DNA from: Enoplolaimus lenunculus
Lineage: Eukaryota > Nematoda > Enoplea > Enoplida > Thoracostomopsidae
DNA: 64,000 nt
Assembly (NCBI GenBank): GCA_030248215.1
Contig: JASANG010002906.1
Span: forward strand, 81,661 to 145,660
Direction: 5' to 3'
Shown one piece after another: positions 50,073 through 62,922 of this stretch. A model generated the notes under the pieces. The model was not told where the DNA came from. It saw nothing but the letters and a program-made list of their open reading frames with translations, and did not search any database. Position 1 is the first letter of the stretch. Each line of letters starts with the position of its first letter. Both the position numbers and the translations under genes were made by a program.

Positions 50073-50335
50073 CAGTAGGATGCCGTACAATCCAACGTTT
50101 GAACTTTCGTTAAAATATTTTCCAAATCCATCTATACTGTTCTTAGGCACAGCCAGGCTTTCATTTCGGGACGAGACGAACACGTTTAAACGTTTTTTTG
50201 CCAAAGAGCAGATGATTTGGACACATTTTGACGTCTGAAGGTTATTTTGACGCCTCCTGTAACAGAGTGTATTTGCGCGTCATTGCGTAAAATTCGTCCA
50301 GCCATATTCCATTATCTTGTCTTGCTCCTGTAGAG

Positions 50336-50820
50336 TTATTGTCCAGATTTGCTCAGTTTTGAACTCAACGCCGCAAAAGCGTTGCCACAACAGCGATTGA
50401 ACGCATTTTCGACAATTTTTCGAAACGCCCGTCGAAATTCTGGATTGCACAGCGTATAAATTGGCGGATTCAACGCTGAATTGACGTAACCGAACCAAAA
50501 AAACGCGTCAAACAGTTGTTGCGGCGGCGCTGGGATGCATTTGAACGCGGACAAAAAGTAACAAATAAAAAACGGAAGCCAACAAACGATAAATGCTGAC
50601 ATTACCAGACTAAGAACTATTGTCGCACGTAGCTCTTGTCTACGGTAGCGAGCCGCTGCGTCGTTGTATGGGCTGCACCGGTGTAGAGGGGATGACGCAA
50701 TTGACCAGCGTTTAAGCGTTGAAAACGACGATGTTGCTAGTTTACGACGTGCGATACGACTTCCGGTATCTATGCTTCCGCAACGTGGAGCATCGGCGGC
50801 TGGTGGACTCAGTGGGTTGC
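50336..50820 (-). CDS. Amine GPCR exon 2 (end of third loop, TM6, TM7, C-tail)
   Basis: Begins with two bases completing a Gly codon, then NPLSPPAADAPRCGS. Encodes a basic run-in (YRRQELRATIVLSLV), TM6, TM7 and a 40-residue tail with a CC pair (possible palmitoylation) ending SKLSKSGQ. Stop at 50336-50338. Confidence 0.93.
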
Positions 50821-53800
50821 CTGTAAAAATTCAGTTGCGACAATTGAAAAATAATTGATCAAATTTGTACGTTTCATTTTTGCTCACAATTTCGTATTGA
50901 ATTTTTTTAAATAAAACCTTTTAATACCCCGGCTATCGCCACATCAATCACTTCTAAAAAGGCACGCCGGACACGCTAGGGTGCCTGAACAAAACCAATT
51001 CACCAGTGGCGGATCCAGGATCTCAAAATGGGGGGGGGCAAAATTTCACAGGTAATAAACTTACTTTTAACCTATACACAAACCACGAACTATTGTCACA
51101 AAATTGCTATAGAATTTTTGTCGAGATGTTGTTGGGAGGGGCCACGGCCGGGGTGGCCCCCCATGGATCCGCCAATGCAATTCACCCAGCAATTTCAAAA
51201 AGATTTGCGCCTTTGGCGAAATGCAGGTTACGCATGGCGTTACTGACAGCCTTATTTGGTGACAAGTTCGCTTTTATCGCAAGTTTCCTTTTGCCATAGT
51301 AGGTTGCGCCCTCGCGCATGCGCTTCCTGTTTTAAGAGGGCCCACGGGGCTCATCTCGTTGGTGGTGGTCTTCGAATACCGTAAACCACCGACCAAGGAC
51401 GTTTTCGTAGTATGATTTCAATTATTAGTTGATGGATTGGGCTCAACGGCTGGATTTCTGAAACTCTACTTACTTAAGTACGACTGAGTACTTAAGTACG
51501 CGATAAATAATTATTTGCCATTTTTATATTTTTGAAATCGTACTTAAGTTAAGTAAATACTTAAACGGCTAACTAAACTTTATATAGTACAAATTAACCG
51601 TTCGTGTATACTGACCCCGGTGTAAGTGAAATTGCCTGCTCGTAATGCCTCTTTAATATAATGCAAAGCTATTACTTTAATGTTATGACAATGGCTCAAA
51701 TTTTGCGTTCTTTGTTTTTGCTCAAAAATTTAAGTGTTAACTTAAGTTGGCGACTTATAAGTAATTGTTTAAGTTTAACTTAAGTAAATACTTGAGGTTT
51801 CCGAGACCCAACCAGTGGCTGGGTTTCCGTAACCCTACTTAAGTATGGCTTAGTACTTAAGTACGTGCTAAGTAATTACTGAACGATTTTGTCGTTTTTA
51901 AAAGCATACCTAAGTTGAGTAAATACTTAAGTCGCTCTCGAAATTTACTACAATTTTACCATTCAGGCATACTAACCTTAATCTAATTGAAATTGCACGC
52001 TTATGGTGCCTTATTCTTACTATCCGTTTACACCCTGCAAAACTTTGGTTGGCTTCAGTTCTGTGTAGAAAAACTCCTAGTTTCCTCCATATTCAGTAGC
52101 GGGTTGCAGGCCGAAACAGTTAAATATCTAAGTAACTGACGAGTCAAAACAAATTTACACCAGGAATACTTAAGTAAAACTCTCAAGCCAAGCAAGCGAG
52201 AAATAACGACCCTTTTAGTTACATTGAGCTTCCCAGTGCTCTGGACGCCGGAGGGCATGTCGCCCTGACGGCCCCTGATAAGACGTTGCTGACAGCGGCC
52301 CTCAATCCTCGGGTTCCTACGGCAAGATTCTGATTACAACTTAAAATTCAAAAAACAAACTATCGCTCACCGAGTTTTGTCACTTGACATCCTTCAAATG
52401 CAGGTCGCTCGATGCACACAGTCTTTGCTGCTGACAGTTTTGTTTGCATCGGCGAACCATCCATTGGAACGCTTCCTGTTCTTCGTTTCATCAACAGCAG
52501 CTTAAGTGTTCGTCGACATCCGCTTGAAGTAGATAATTTCGCATGACGGCGACATCCTTTGATCTCAGGCGGCAACATTAAAGAATCGGCGGCGACTGAT
52601 GATACGCCGGCAGCGTTATTTGATGTGTCTTCTTGAAACGATTCCGCTGTAATTGCTGTAGTTGATTGACGTAGTGGGCTTGATGCACCAGGAGATAGAA
52701 CGCTTACTTTGCTATCTGAAGGTGTTAAATTTAATTTTGAGTCACAAGAGGCTCCTAACGCAAATTGATCTTGGCCAATCAGTGGTCTTATGGCGTTGTG
52801 CGACGAACGAGGACTGCTGCAACCCGGCGACTGGCAATATGCATCCAATGCTACATCAATATTGCCGAAACTTATTTTTTTATTATTCTTACTATTACTA
52901 TTGTTCTTGTTATTATTATTATTGTTGCCATTATCGTTATTGTTGCTGTTGTTGCTGTTATTATTATTAATATTATTGCTATTTTTGTTGTTGTTGTACG
53001 ACTGTGACTTATTAGTGCGTTTATGTTTCGATGAATTTCGAATACTAAACCGGCGATTTCGGTGTTTTTTGCGTCGTGTTTGAGCTGCAGTTGTCGCAAT
53101 AGCGTCCGCTGCCGTAATCGCACCACCAGTCCCGACGTAAACAAACGAATGAGTGACCGAAGCAAAAAGACGTTTAGCAATGCGTCGACGAGCGGCGACA
53201 AACAGGCGCCCGTTCACAGCAATCAAAACAGCAAATGGAATATAAAATGACCCACATGATGAATAAATAATATACCCGAACGCTTTTGTAAGTTCACATT
53301 GTGGTTGTATTCCTAGGTTTTCGGTACGATTTGAGCCGGACAGTTGCAAAGCAACGCCGCTTTTTGGAGTGAAATTCAATTCAGCGTCGTCTGCAACTGA
53401 TATTAAACTAATATTAGACATCTTGGTACTTGTTAACTTCAATTCAACGTTACGCCATTTAAACAAAGGCGGTGCTGAAATGAGTGCAGCAACAATCCAT
53501 ACTCCTGCAATGAGTAACATTACAAATCGAGACGTACGTAAACGAATATAACGTATTGGATGCGTAATTGATAACAAGCGATCAATGCTTATAACGCACA
53601 AATTTAATATCGACGCTGTTACAAATAGTACGTCTAATGCAAGCCAAAGATGGCACCAAATGCGTCCAAGTGTCCAATAGCCGTTAATCAAGTAAGTAAG
53701 CGAACTCGGCATAATTACACAGCCTACGAGGAGATCTGCCACAGCCAACGAAGCAATAAAACAATTTTGATTGCGTGATTTAAGCGTTACGTCAGTTGCA

Positions 53801-53907
53801 ACTGCATAAATAACAAGAGCGTTTCCGAATACAATAATTAATATTAATATTTGAACGGGGATAATGATTAATATTGACGCTGTTGAAGTGTATGGTTCTG
53901 TAGGCAT
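50336..53907 (-). CDS. Biogenic-amine-type G protein-coupled receptor, two exons, 673 aa
   Basis: Exon 1 is 53907-52371, exon 2 is 50820-50336; donor gtgagc and acceptor tttttacag, phase 1, 2022 nt in all. A plasma-membrane class A receptor. Visible: TM1 with Asn29 in GNALVIY; TM2 LAVADLLVG (Asp58); Cys85; TM3 with Asp92, the residue that binds the amine in aminergic receptors; DR109-110; TM4 IAGVWIVAALISAPP; TM5 with serines in IIYSSCGSFYIPF; TM6 FIVCWLPFFICYF; TM7 WFGYVNSALNPPIYTL. The third intracellular loop is about 350 residues, with an Asn-rich stretch encoded near 52870-52990 and many Ser/Thr/basic sites. DRL replaces the usual DRY. Octopamine, tyramine, dopamine or alpha-adrenergic-like ligands are all possible; I cannot choose. 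Short N-terminus, no signal peptide. Confidence 0.93.
50821..52370 (-). other. GPCR intron filled with inverted-repeat elements
   Basis: 1550-bp intron. It holds a 170-bp element with GGCGGATCC ends (51005-51176) and two neighbouring copies of the CTTAAGTACG family (about 51440-51815 and 51825-52140). No exon seen between. Confidence 0.75.
51005..51176. repeat. Short GGCGGATCC-ended MITE in GPCR intron
   Basis: AGTGGCGGATCCAGGATCTC at left and CCCCATGGATCCGCCAATG at right; 172 bp with a G-run and a C-run that can pair. Confidence 0.75.
52371..53907 (-). CDS. Amine GPCR exon 1 (TM1-TM5 and most of the third loop)
   Basis: Start ATG at 53907, 512 codons plus one base. Covers TM1 to TM5 and the Asn-rich loop, ending QVTKLG at the donor. 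Upstream on the minus strand I see no further exon or clear promoter motif. Confidence 0.93.
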
Positions 53908-55765
53908 TTTGAAGATTAGTACAGAGCTGTTATAGTATAAGCCTATAAAGCATCAATTATAAAAAATAATAAAAAATAAAACAAAAATTGTTTTGTTTTT
54001 AAAATACAACATTTGTGCGGTAGTGTATTTGAACTTTGCATTTAACCCATTTGTCACATGAATATCTTTTTATTTCACCTGAGATCTTGTGTTTCCTGTT
54101 TTCGATTTGAATTTATTGCACGGACACAGTGTGCAATTTTGCACATAGTATACTGTGAGAGAATAGTTAAATAATCAAGATTAAAGTTTGTCAGATCCGT
54201 AGCCTTTGAGTTCTTTACTCAGCGCTTTGTGTACCATTCGACCGCGGTTTGCGGAGTTGAGTCGAACGGTGGCAAATTATTCGTCAACGAAAACATTTAT
54301 TTGCCCGTTCGGAAAAAATTTCAGCGCCCCCAAGCAAGGTGAGCTTGCTACGAGCCCTATCCAGATACAAAAACATCTATACTTTGGAGTGAAGCCTGGC
54401 ATTTGTACGTACAATCAAATACAAACGTGAAATAAAGAGCAGAATTTTTCAACGAATATTAAAAAAGTCAATTAAAATCATTTTTGCAACGCTAACTCAT
54501 GGGTTAATGGTTCGCTGATGAAAAAAAATGATAAAACATGGAGAGACCTGGTGTATTTTTAGAACTTTCGTCAAAGGACCAAAAGTATTAAGGTTTATGG
54601 CAGATATATGTGGCGAATCCAGACGCTTTTGACGTTGGACCGCACGATATATAATAATAGCAACGGAAGCTTGCGACCGAAACGACTGAGAATCCAAATG
54701 TAATTTTAGTACAAAATCTTTGTACAGTTTTGGTCTTCGGAACAAGTTTCGATTAACAGACAATATTAGGAGTGTACTTGGTTTTGACTCATAATGTAAA
54801 AATTCAAGTTTTTCTACATTGGCTGGTATCAAGTTTATTATGAAAATTTTAGGCGGTTAAAGAATAGCAAAATTTTCCCAGCGATTTGAAATTCTTCACC
54901 CGTGGGTATGTGCGCGTCAAATTCTTACCCGTCTCGGCTTTAACCGCGGGTAGCGTTCAGCGCTGCAATTCTCCAGTGGATATATTAATTGTAACTAGCA
55001 CAACGTTGTTGAACTGACAGCAGTTTTCGTATAAGAATTTTAGAGGCGAAATTTCGAACCTTATATCATTAAGCAGAAATGTAGCCCTAATCCTTCGTTG
55101 GGTCCAAGCGAATCCCGAGCCAAACAATAGTTCGACCTGGATACAGAAAGCGAAACAAAAAGTACACACGACAACATGACTAACAAAGGAATTCCACTTC
55201 GCTGACTACAAATATAAAAGTATAGAATGAATGAGAAATTGTGCAATTTTAATTCTTTCCCAAATGAATTTGTCAAAGTTCAACTGAACTCTATTTTTGT
55301 TGCCGGAGTTCAACCGGGACGTTGAAGTTGTAAACGACGTTTACCATTTTTACCATCAATATTTGAGTAAAATACACTTAACAGTGTGAGTCTGACAGAA
55401 AATATCTCGTTTTGTGAAAGCAAGTAGCAAGCTCATCGTGCTAAAGAGCAAGGGAGGTGATAAGGGGGGCAATGGGGCACGCGCCCCTTCCATTGGTCCG
55501 AGCTCACGGAACTTTTTTGCATAAAATTTGCGCTTCGCGCATGTTAACTAGCACCCGATATGGTTGACAAATTTACCGTGTGATCAATTGGTTATTCAAC
55601 TTACCCCTGTGAAAAAAGTAGGCCAATTGCAGGGCCTTTTCGGTTAACCCTCAGCCAGAATTTTATCAAAAATGGTTGGATTTTGAAATTTGCTATATAT
55701 TTCAGCTTCTTACCACCTCCCCTGGTCATTCTACTACCCTGTCATACCAAGTCAACAGACATAAG

Positions 55766-56345
55766 TCGGATGTCATATGACACTAACTTACAAACCTCCG
55801 CTCTCAGATGTTGCATGTGTACAAGAGTCGGTATTTCACATGATACTGTGCAAACATTTATGTGAATATCATATGATATTGCAAACATACAACGAATATT
55901 ATATAATATTCAGCTGGAAAGTGCAATGTTCTCGTGCTTATAAATATAAATGAACAGAAAGTCGGACGACCGAGGCAAGATGTACTTTAATATTCAAAAA
56001 CAAGCCGGAAAATTTGCTTCCAGCACAAAATCGCTCAGAACTACAGCGTCAGAATTCAAAAATCCCAATTTCAAATTCTAGTATGATATGATGTTCAACA
56101 GGACAATTTGGGAATGTTACCTCAAATATGCAGGCATTTGAAAATATATCATGGTATTCGCAGACAATACGACGAATATCATATGATGTTACTGAACAAA
56201 AGGTGACCTACACATAATGATGGCAGACAAATACGGCTTTCTGAATATAATATGCGGTTTATAAGCAGATAAAATGTTACCCAATAGTCTAATAGGGACA
56301 AAACATGTCCTAAGCTGCCCCGGCTATCACGTGAACGCCGCATTA
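55766..56345. repeat. ATATCATATGATAT element, copy 2, opposite orientation
   Basis: Reverse complement of the copy at 48737 over most of its length, ending CCGGCTATCACGTGAACGCC at right. The left end is poorly defined. The two copies flank the GPCR gene in inverted orientation. Confidence 0.65.
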
Positions 56346-57582
56346 GGTTGTTTCAATGCGGAAATCTGTGATCAATTGATCGTTTATAAAATTGTCAATA
56401 AATAAATTGGTCAACAATAGTGCCTGAACGATTGCTAGTTATATTCAAATGCAGCATTGCTCATTACTTCGATTTGTGTTCTAAGCGCAGTACCAGTGCT
56501 GAAGGGCCTAAGATTTTTTGTATTTCTCTCTTCCAACGGGACTTATTACGTTCGTAGGCGTCTCTCCCAACTAAAAAACTAACAAAAATTATCATATTTT
56601 ATGACTAGACCACATTAAATCTTACCACTATGTACAAGACTTTTGCGCACTGTTACAATCGGATGTGTGCATATTAACGAAACTGAATAGCAACAGAAAT
56701 CGCTAATGCGAGTGCCATGACCCCATAAGGGCGTAGCCAAGGGAGTTTTACGGGAAACCACGTTTTAGCAATTTTCTCTAACAGTTTTTATGCATTTTTC
56801 AGTTACTTACACAAAAAACCTTCCATTAAAACTTTTGTAGAACGTACACCCCTTTCTATAATTTTGGTTATACCCATAGTGACACATGACAACCCCATTA
56901 ATAGTTCTGAGTAGGGTGTCAAAAATGTGTCGAATTGAGCAAAAAATTGCAGATTAGATTCGTATTCAGTTGTGAAAAGTGCCGAATCCAAACGCTGAAT
57001 CTAACAATGTTCGGTAACTTATGTATGTTTACATTTTTAAACAATAAAAATTTTAAATAACTACTAACAATAAATCAATATTTGGTTGTTTCAGCTCACG
57101 AGGTCTCTGAACTACTGAGATCGGGTATGAAATAATTGCTGTTTACGAAATAAACTGGATTTGCTGCAACAATAAATGACATTAATTTTTCTATAACAAA
57201 TTTGCAAAATGCTAAGTTTACAATAATATTCGTATAGGCAAATTAGCAATGGATTCGGTTCGTTCAAATTTTGGGTTGGGTTCCATCCTGGTTCAAAGAT
57301 CATAAAAAAGCTTAATAATATTGCTCGTATATATATTTCAAGAAAAAGTACTTAAATAGAAAAACTACAAAAATCAAACACGCAATATAAACTACATCAG
57401 TTTAATGAATATCTATTAAATCATTGGTCATTCAAATAGTGAAACTTGCGTTTGCGTACGGTCCCATTCCACGCCGCATGTTTGTGTTGCCGTCTGTTGA
57501 CGTATGGCTATTTGCTTACGGTACCGCATCGTTTTCAGACAACACGCGGCGACGCAAGACGACACCGTAAGTCATTAACCCT

Positions 57583-57846
57583 TTCTCACATGAATATTTT
57601 CTATTCCCCTGAGATCTACTTTTATGCTAGGATTGGAACTCCAGTGACTGGAGTGGGAGACGTATACCATAACCACTCAGCTATAGCAGCTTGACGCTCG
57701 AGTCCGAGGGGCTCTCACGTCTTGTGGTGATTTAGTACAACGTATACGTGTTGCAATTGTTAAACACGGTGCGATATATATACTATTTAACGTATATACA
57801 ATGCGCTGAGTTGCCTACAGGCAACTCAATGTGAAAAGGGGTTAAA
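57583..57846 (-). repeat. Dispersed element with tRNA-like core, copy 1
   Basis: Ends TTAACCCTTTCTCACATGAA and AATGTGAAAAGGGGTTAAA are roughly inverted. On the minus strand, 57690-57624 reads like a decayed tRNA: TATAGCTGAGTGGTTATGG (A box) and GGAGTTCCAATCC (B box), with part of an acceptor stem (TGCTA/TAGCA). A TIR-bearing, tRNA-derived repeat is the simplest reading. Confidence 0.6.
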
Positions 57847-58016
57847 ATAATCAAAATAATAGCGTAATCCAAAACCTATTACATCTCATAAATGAACACA
57901 GGCTCACTGGAGAGCGAGTCCTAAAGGTCCTAAACTTGCTCGCCTGAACGCACAACATTTAACAGAATAACAGACCAAATTATTAACATTGTGTCACTTA
58001 ATTCGACCATGCACCA

Positions 58017-58206
58017 CACCCCGACTTAGAATTGTGATACAATCTTACATTTTTTCGAGAGGAGTGGAACCAACCCGAATCGCTTTGGTGGTCTACTTTT
58101 CACCAGTACTTCACCCCGGCTTAGAATTGTGATACAATTCTTAGGTTTTTTTGAAAAGAGTGGAACCAACCCGAATCGCTTTTTGGGTCAACTTTTCACC
58201 AGTACT
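58017..58206. repeat. Two-copy 95-bp tandem repeat
   Basis: CACCCCGACTTAGAATTGTG at 58017 recurs as CACCCCGGCTTAGAATTGTG at 58112; both end CTTTTCACCAGTACT. Confidence 0.85.
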
Positions 58207-58360
58207 AGAAAAACTTTAATCACTTATCCAATTACTGGTGACAAAATGTTGAAATAGGTTAGTCAGGTTAAAAACCCGAAAAATGACTCGTTTCAGTAGT
58301 CTTAAATTAGTAATTTCCTAGTTGAGACTGTTGTGAAATTGACTGCCCTGGCACAAACTG

Positions 58361-58418
<58 letters not shown>
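58361..58418. repeat. (CTA)n microsatellite
   Basis: About 19 perfect trinucleotide units. Confidence 0.95.
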
Positions 58419-60436
58419 AGACAACTTTTTGTCTCAAAAATCACCTGCATTTGTAACTGTATTCTAGTGATTGATGCATGCTTTACAAGAAATATTTGAG
58501 ATTTTAATTAAACTTCAAAACGGACAATATCACGCTATCCTGTTTAAAGAACAAAATAATTTAAACACATTGTTACTATACATGGGCACCGGATATCCGG
58601 ATATGAAAAATATCTGGATATGTATCCGAAATGAAACGTGTATCCGGATATCCGGATATCCGCCGGATATCCGAAATGCTTTTGTCTAAAAACTTTTTGG
58701 AATAATTTTCATAGGTTTACCACCAAAGTAGCCGGAACAAGGGTCGTTGGCCGGAAAACAATTACCGGAAAAAATAGTTTTTTTCCATTTTATCCATTGT
58801 TTTCTGAGAGGGTGGAAAAAATGGAAAAAATGAAAAATATTAAACGATTGTTAAATATAATGTGTAAGTAAATATGGTATAAACTAACGTTTGTATGTGA
58901 CACCCAACTAATGTTCATGCAACACATTAACAGTGACATGTGTATATGTCCACCAGGACACATTATATGTCCGAAAAAAGCGAAAATTGCAGCATATGAA
59001 TATATAAATCAATTTCAGAATTGAAACTTTGCCACGGATTCGATGTAAAACTACATATGCAACTTGTTCCGTTCACTCATCAGGTTTCGTCGACAGTGTG
59101 GCGGCCAAAGTTAGGGTGCTCAAAATTGAAAGCTTGCTTTTACCGTGTGATTTAACACAAGAATACGTCTAACTTCAACCTCGCTTTGCCTGCGAGCTTG
59201 CAGCAATTGAAAGGCTTCGCTGTCAGAAATAACCCAAAAGTATATTGGGATTTAATATATACTTACAAAAAGTGACTTGTAAACTCGCTCCACTCATGAG
59301 TTTCTGATGTTCCAATGACCTCCTCTGGTTATTCCATGTCAAAACTTAAATTTTTTAAAAATTCGAATTTTAAGGTTCCAAATTCCTCTACTTGACTCAA
59401 AATGTTTTTGTCGAAAAATTATACAAATTATATACCATTTGACACAGGTTGCGGACCGAAGACGAATATTGTTAAATATTTTCCAATCAGACGTCTCCCA
59501 AACGAGTCAGTGATATATAATTTATCCATCTTATCGAAAAAAATTTTTGGGTCGTAGGGGGAACTTGTGGCCATAAAAATCGAATTTTTCGAAAATTCAG
59601 ATTAGGACATGGAATGATTACAGGATGTCATCAGAAGCTCAAATATGCAGAAACTTTCAAAATGCAAGCTTTTATGGGCAAACGACGGCTAAGGGAGTGC
59701 TAACCGATCAGTCAGACAAAGAATGAATTTTGTCCATTTTTTCATTTTTTCCGGAAAAAACAACCCTGCCTGGAGCTGACGAAAAAATTCTGTATTCAAG
59801 TATCTATTGTTGATTGGATACGCCTTAGTCTGTTAAAATTTGGCCAATTTCATTAGAGATAAGGCGAATTTAGTCATTTTTAATTAATTGTAGTTTATTG
59901 GAGCAGTATTCGAGTTTTTCAATAATTGTGTTCATTGTTTGGATAATTTTAATTATACGGCCGTGATTACTAAGTCTACGCGTAAGTCTAAACATACGCC
60001 GGAGATTACCAGTCTCTAATTGCCCCATTCCCCAGTCTGCCAGTGAAACGATCTCAAATGCTTTGGCACACCGCTATAATTTTTTACATTTGCCACTGCT
60101 CGTAAATTATTAATAATTTCAAACAGCAAAAGAGTTGCTAAAATTAGCACAAGTGAAACAGATGGTAAGCGGCCTTGGTACTAATCATCCTACGATTCTT
60201 CGAACAAATTGCACCAAAAAGCCAGTGGCAGCGCGAAAAATCTTGACCCGTATAGAAACCTATTTATCGTTAACTTGTTTACACGACCGAAAATGACAAT
60301 TCAGCTAAAAATAGCAATACCTATATTTAAATTGCTTAAGAAAACTATGTTGAACAGACGTTACTATAACGGCTGTCTTATCGTCGTCAGGATAACATTT
60401 AAAGTACATCTGTGGTAATTTTATACAATTTATGTT

Positions 60437-60665
60437 TTAACCCTTTCTGCGTAACTATTTTCAATTTTAGCAGAAACCTATTTTTAAAATAAAACTCGAA
60501 CACAGGTGCCACGAAATATGAGGCGTTCACCATCACCACTCAGCTATACATGAGCTTCAAGCGCGAGCCCGACGAGGCTTTCACGCTATTTTATACTTGC
60601 TACACTTGCAAAGCGTGCATTGCGTATTGCATGCATGTGTGCAATTTGCAATTACAATTGTGTAA
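60437..60665 (-). repeat. Dispersed element with tRNA-like core, copy 2
   Basis: Starts TTAACCCTTTCTGCGTAAC. Minus strand 60552-60486 carries TATAGCTGAGTGGTGATGG and GTGTTCGAGTTTTA, matching A- and B-box patterns. The right end is uncertain. Further pieces without a clear tRNA core lie at about 40873 and 54042. Confidence 0.5.
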
Positions 60666-61012
60666 AGGTCAATGATACTGCAGGGTACGTCAAACAAATT
60701 AAAAGTAGATGTTAGAAGTTTCGTGACGCTGCAAACATGAGCACAATTGTAATGTCGCACGTTTCATGAAATATTTTCCCCAATGATTTGAAAATTTTTA
60801 ATTTTAGCATCTTTAAAAGTTTACAGTGTATAAGAAATTCGACGAAGCAATATACTACGCTTTGAAAGAATGTTCAATCGAGATCAAATGACTTATCTTT
60901 AAAATAAGGTTTAGCTTAGTATTTTATAACAAAATTGGTCACTTTTGTGATGTTGACTTGGTAACGGATTATGTAGTGTACAATTTGCAAAACAAAACAT
61001 ACTGACTGGATT

Positions 61013-61335
61013 TCTGATACTTAAGTATTTTGCTTAAGCTATATTTAAAAGTAATTATTTAATTCGCCGACTTGAGTAAATACTTAAATTTTCGAGCAAA
61101 AACAAATAAACGCCAAGTGTCAGCCATTGTCATAGCAAGAAAGTAATAGATTTGCTTTATATTGAGGAGAGGCCGATAGTCTACAATTTCCATTTGACCA
61201 ACGTTATAGAATACCTGATTGGTAAACTTGTAATCTATCAAATTTAGTCAGCGGCCAGCAAACTGCTTAAATAATTACTTAACACGTACTTAAATACTAA
61301 GTCGTACTTAAGTAGCGTTTTGGAAACCCAGCCAA
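61013..61335. repeat. MITE of the CTTAAGTACG family
   Basis: Ends ACTGGATTTCTGATACTTAA and GCGTTTTGGAAACCCAGCCA are inverted; both carry TACTTAAGTA-type motifs. Relatives at about 18045-18155, 51440-51815 and 51825-52140. Confidence 0.65.
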
Positions 61336-62646
61336 TGTCTTACTAGAATCACAAAGAACTGTCTATATTTATATACGTTTAAAGCAAAAGATATTTAATA
61401 CAACCAAAAATGACTAGAAAAATTTTGAAGCTTACGCATGGTTTCAAATTACCCCCATACGAAGCAGTAGAGAAACAACTACGCATATGATAACTGGTTT
61501 TGGTTCACCAAGCCACTTTGCACAATAGTTAATGGACTTCTCTATGCTGGATGCCAGCAAACTCAACCCGCATCGTCTTTTGTGGTTCAAAATTTGTAAA
61601 ACTTTACATAAAAATATTTATTTACTATAAATTACGCTTATCTCTTAAAATTCAGATGATAACAAAATCCAAGTGTACATCTGTAATGAAGCTAGAAGCA
61701 TGCAATACCAGCCGTAGTGATACAACACGTATTGAGCGAATCTCGGACGCACTTAGACTCAGTATTTACATTTTTCAAACCATAAGCTATAAAATCAACA
61801 ACACACAAACGTTTATAAAATGATAATTACCAACTTTTTTGCAACGCTAATAATTAGTGAAATAATCTAAAAAGTTCTAGTAATAGGATTAACTAAATAA
61901 AAGCTAATAAGCCAATTAATTAGCTGCTAACAATTCGTTTATTGGTTTGAGGGTTTATGAGCAATTTATTCAGATTCCAAGCAACCGAAAGTATTAGTAC
62001 TCAAACTAGTTCGCTTTTAACAGTGATATTTAGTAAAAAATGTAAAAAGACATAATTTAAATTTAACCAATTATACTAATTACCTTGTAGCTTGTAAACG
62101 GCTAATAATTTTAAAACTCAATGCAAGGTTAACACCTTAAAATAATAGGCTTTCAAACTAAAAATGTTAATTAAATTCTTTCAGCCGTTCCTGAGCTTCT
62201 CATTGGGCTGGTACACGGACGGACATCCACGTTTCGATCGTCGAGTACAAAACAAAACGTTTCGCGTAACTTCGAACTTCGTTCGAAATTTCGCTTCGCT
62301 TAATAAAATTGTTTTAGCTGTCAATACCATGTGACCACAGTATTTATTTATACTTGTGCAGCACGTGACATCCAATTTGATTTAAGTATAAAATTGGCGA
62401 GTTTCCACGTTTAAACTTTTTCCATTCAACCTCAGTCGCACAATCCGCCCGGCCAATATTCTGACCCCACTCATTGCCTCTAATAAGTCTAATATTGGTG
62501 CTAAAAAGTGTGTAGCACATATCACCAGTTGATAACGTGTATTGTTGATTTTAGCCATTCAGTCAATTGGCAAAACTACGCGTTTTTACATTGCAACCGG
62601 TATTTTAACTTTTTATTTAATCGAATTCAACCCTCGAAACAAAAAA

Positions 62647-62922
62647 GCTCTGTTTGCACGTGCAAGTTTTTGCTGCGAGAACTTGCAGCTGGAACTTGCA
62701 CTTGCAAGTTTTATCCAAGATCCCGTCCGAAAAACTTGCAGCTGCAAATAATTCATTAAAAAAACATAGCTAAAAATTAAGTTCACATGTGTGAACAACC
62801 ATTGAAGTTCACTGAATTTATTGCAGCCGTTTTCGCATAGACTGATGAAAAAATACAAATTCTGCGTGCAATTTGCGACTGCAACTTCTCGCACCAAAAA
62901 CTTGCACGTGTGAATAGGGTTT
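62647..62922. repeat. MITE, TTGCAGCTGCAA family copy 2
   Basis: Same length, ends and interior order as 23996-24277, differing at scattered bases. More diverged relatives lie at about 1680-1865 and 27633-27893. Confidence 0.8.

Larger units (their letters stand above)
47524..50335. other. Repeat-rich gap between PMCA and GPCR
   Basis: Contains the palindromic element 47801-48016, two TTAGGC-bearing foldbacks (48106-48302, 49676-49858), a 165-bp CCCGTAGCCAAG-type element (48340-48512) and the 0.6-kb element 48737-49356. No coding sequence seen. Confidence 0.7.

Noticed and set aside
52662-53083. Plus-strand frames opposite the GPCR exon
   Set aside because: Shadows of the Asn-rich coding region on the minus strand.
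57624-57690. Functional tRNA gene
   Set aside because: A- and B-box-like strings are present but the T and acceptor stems pair poorly, and the sequence is part of a dispersed repeat.
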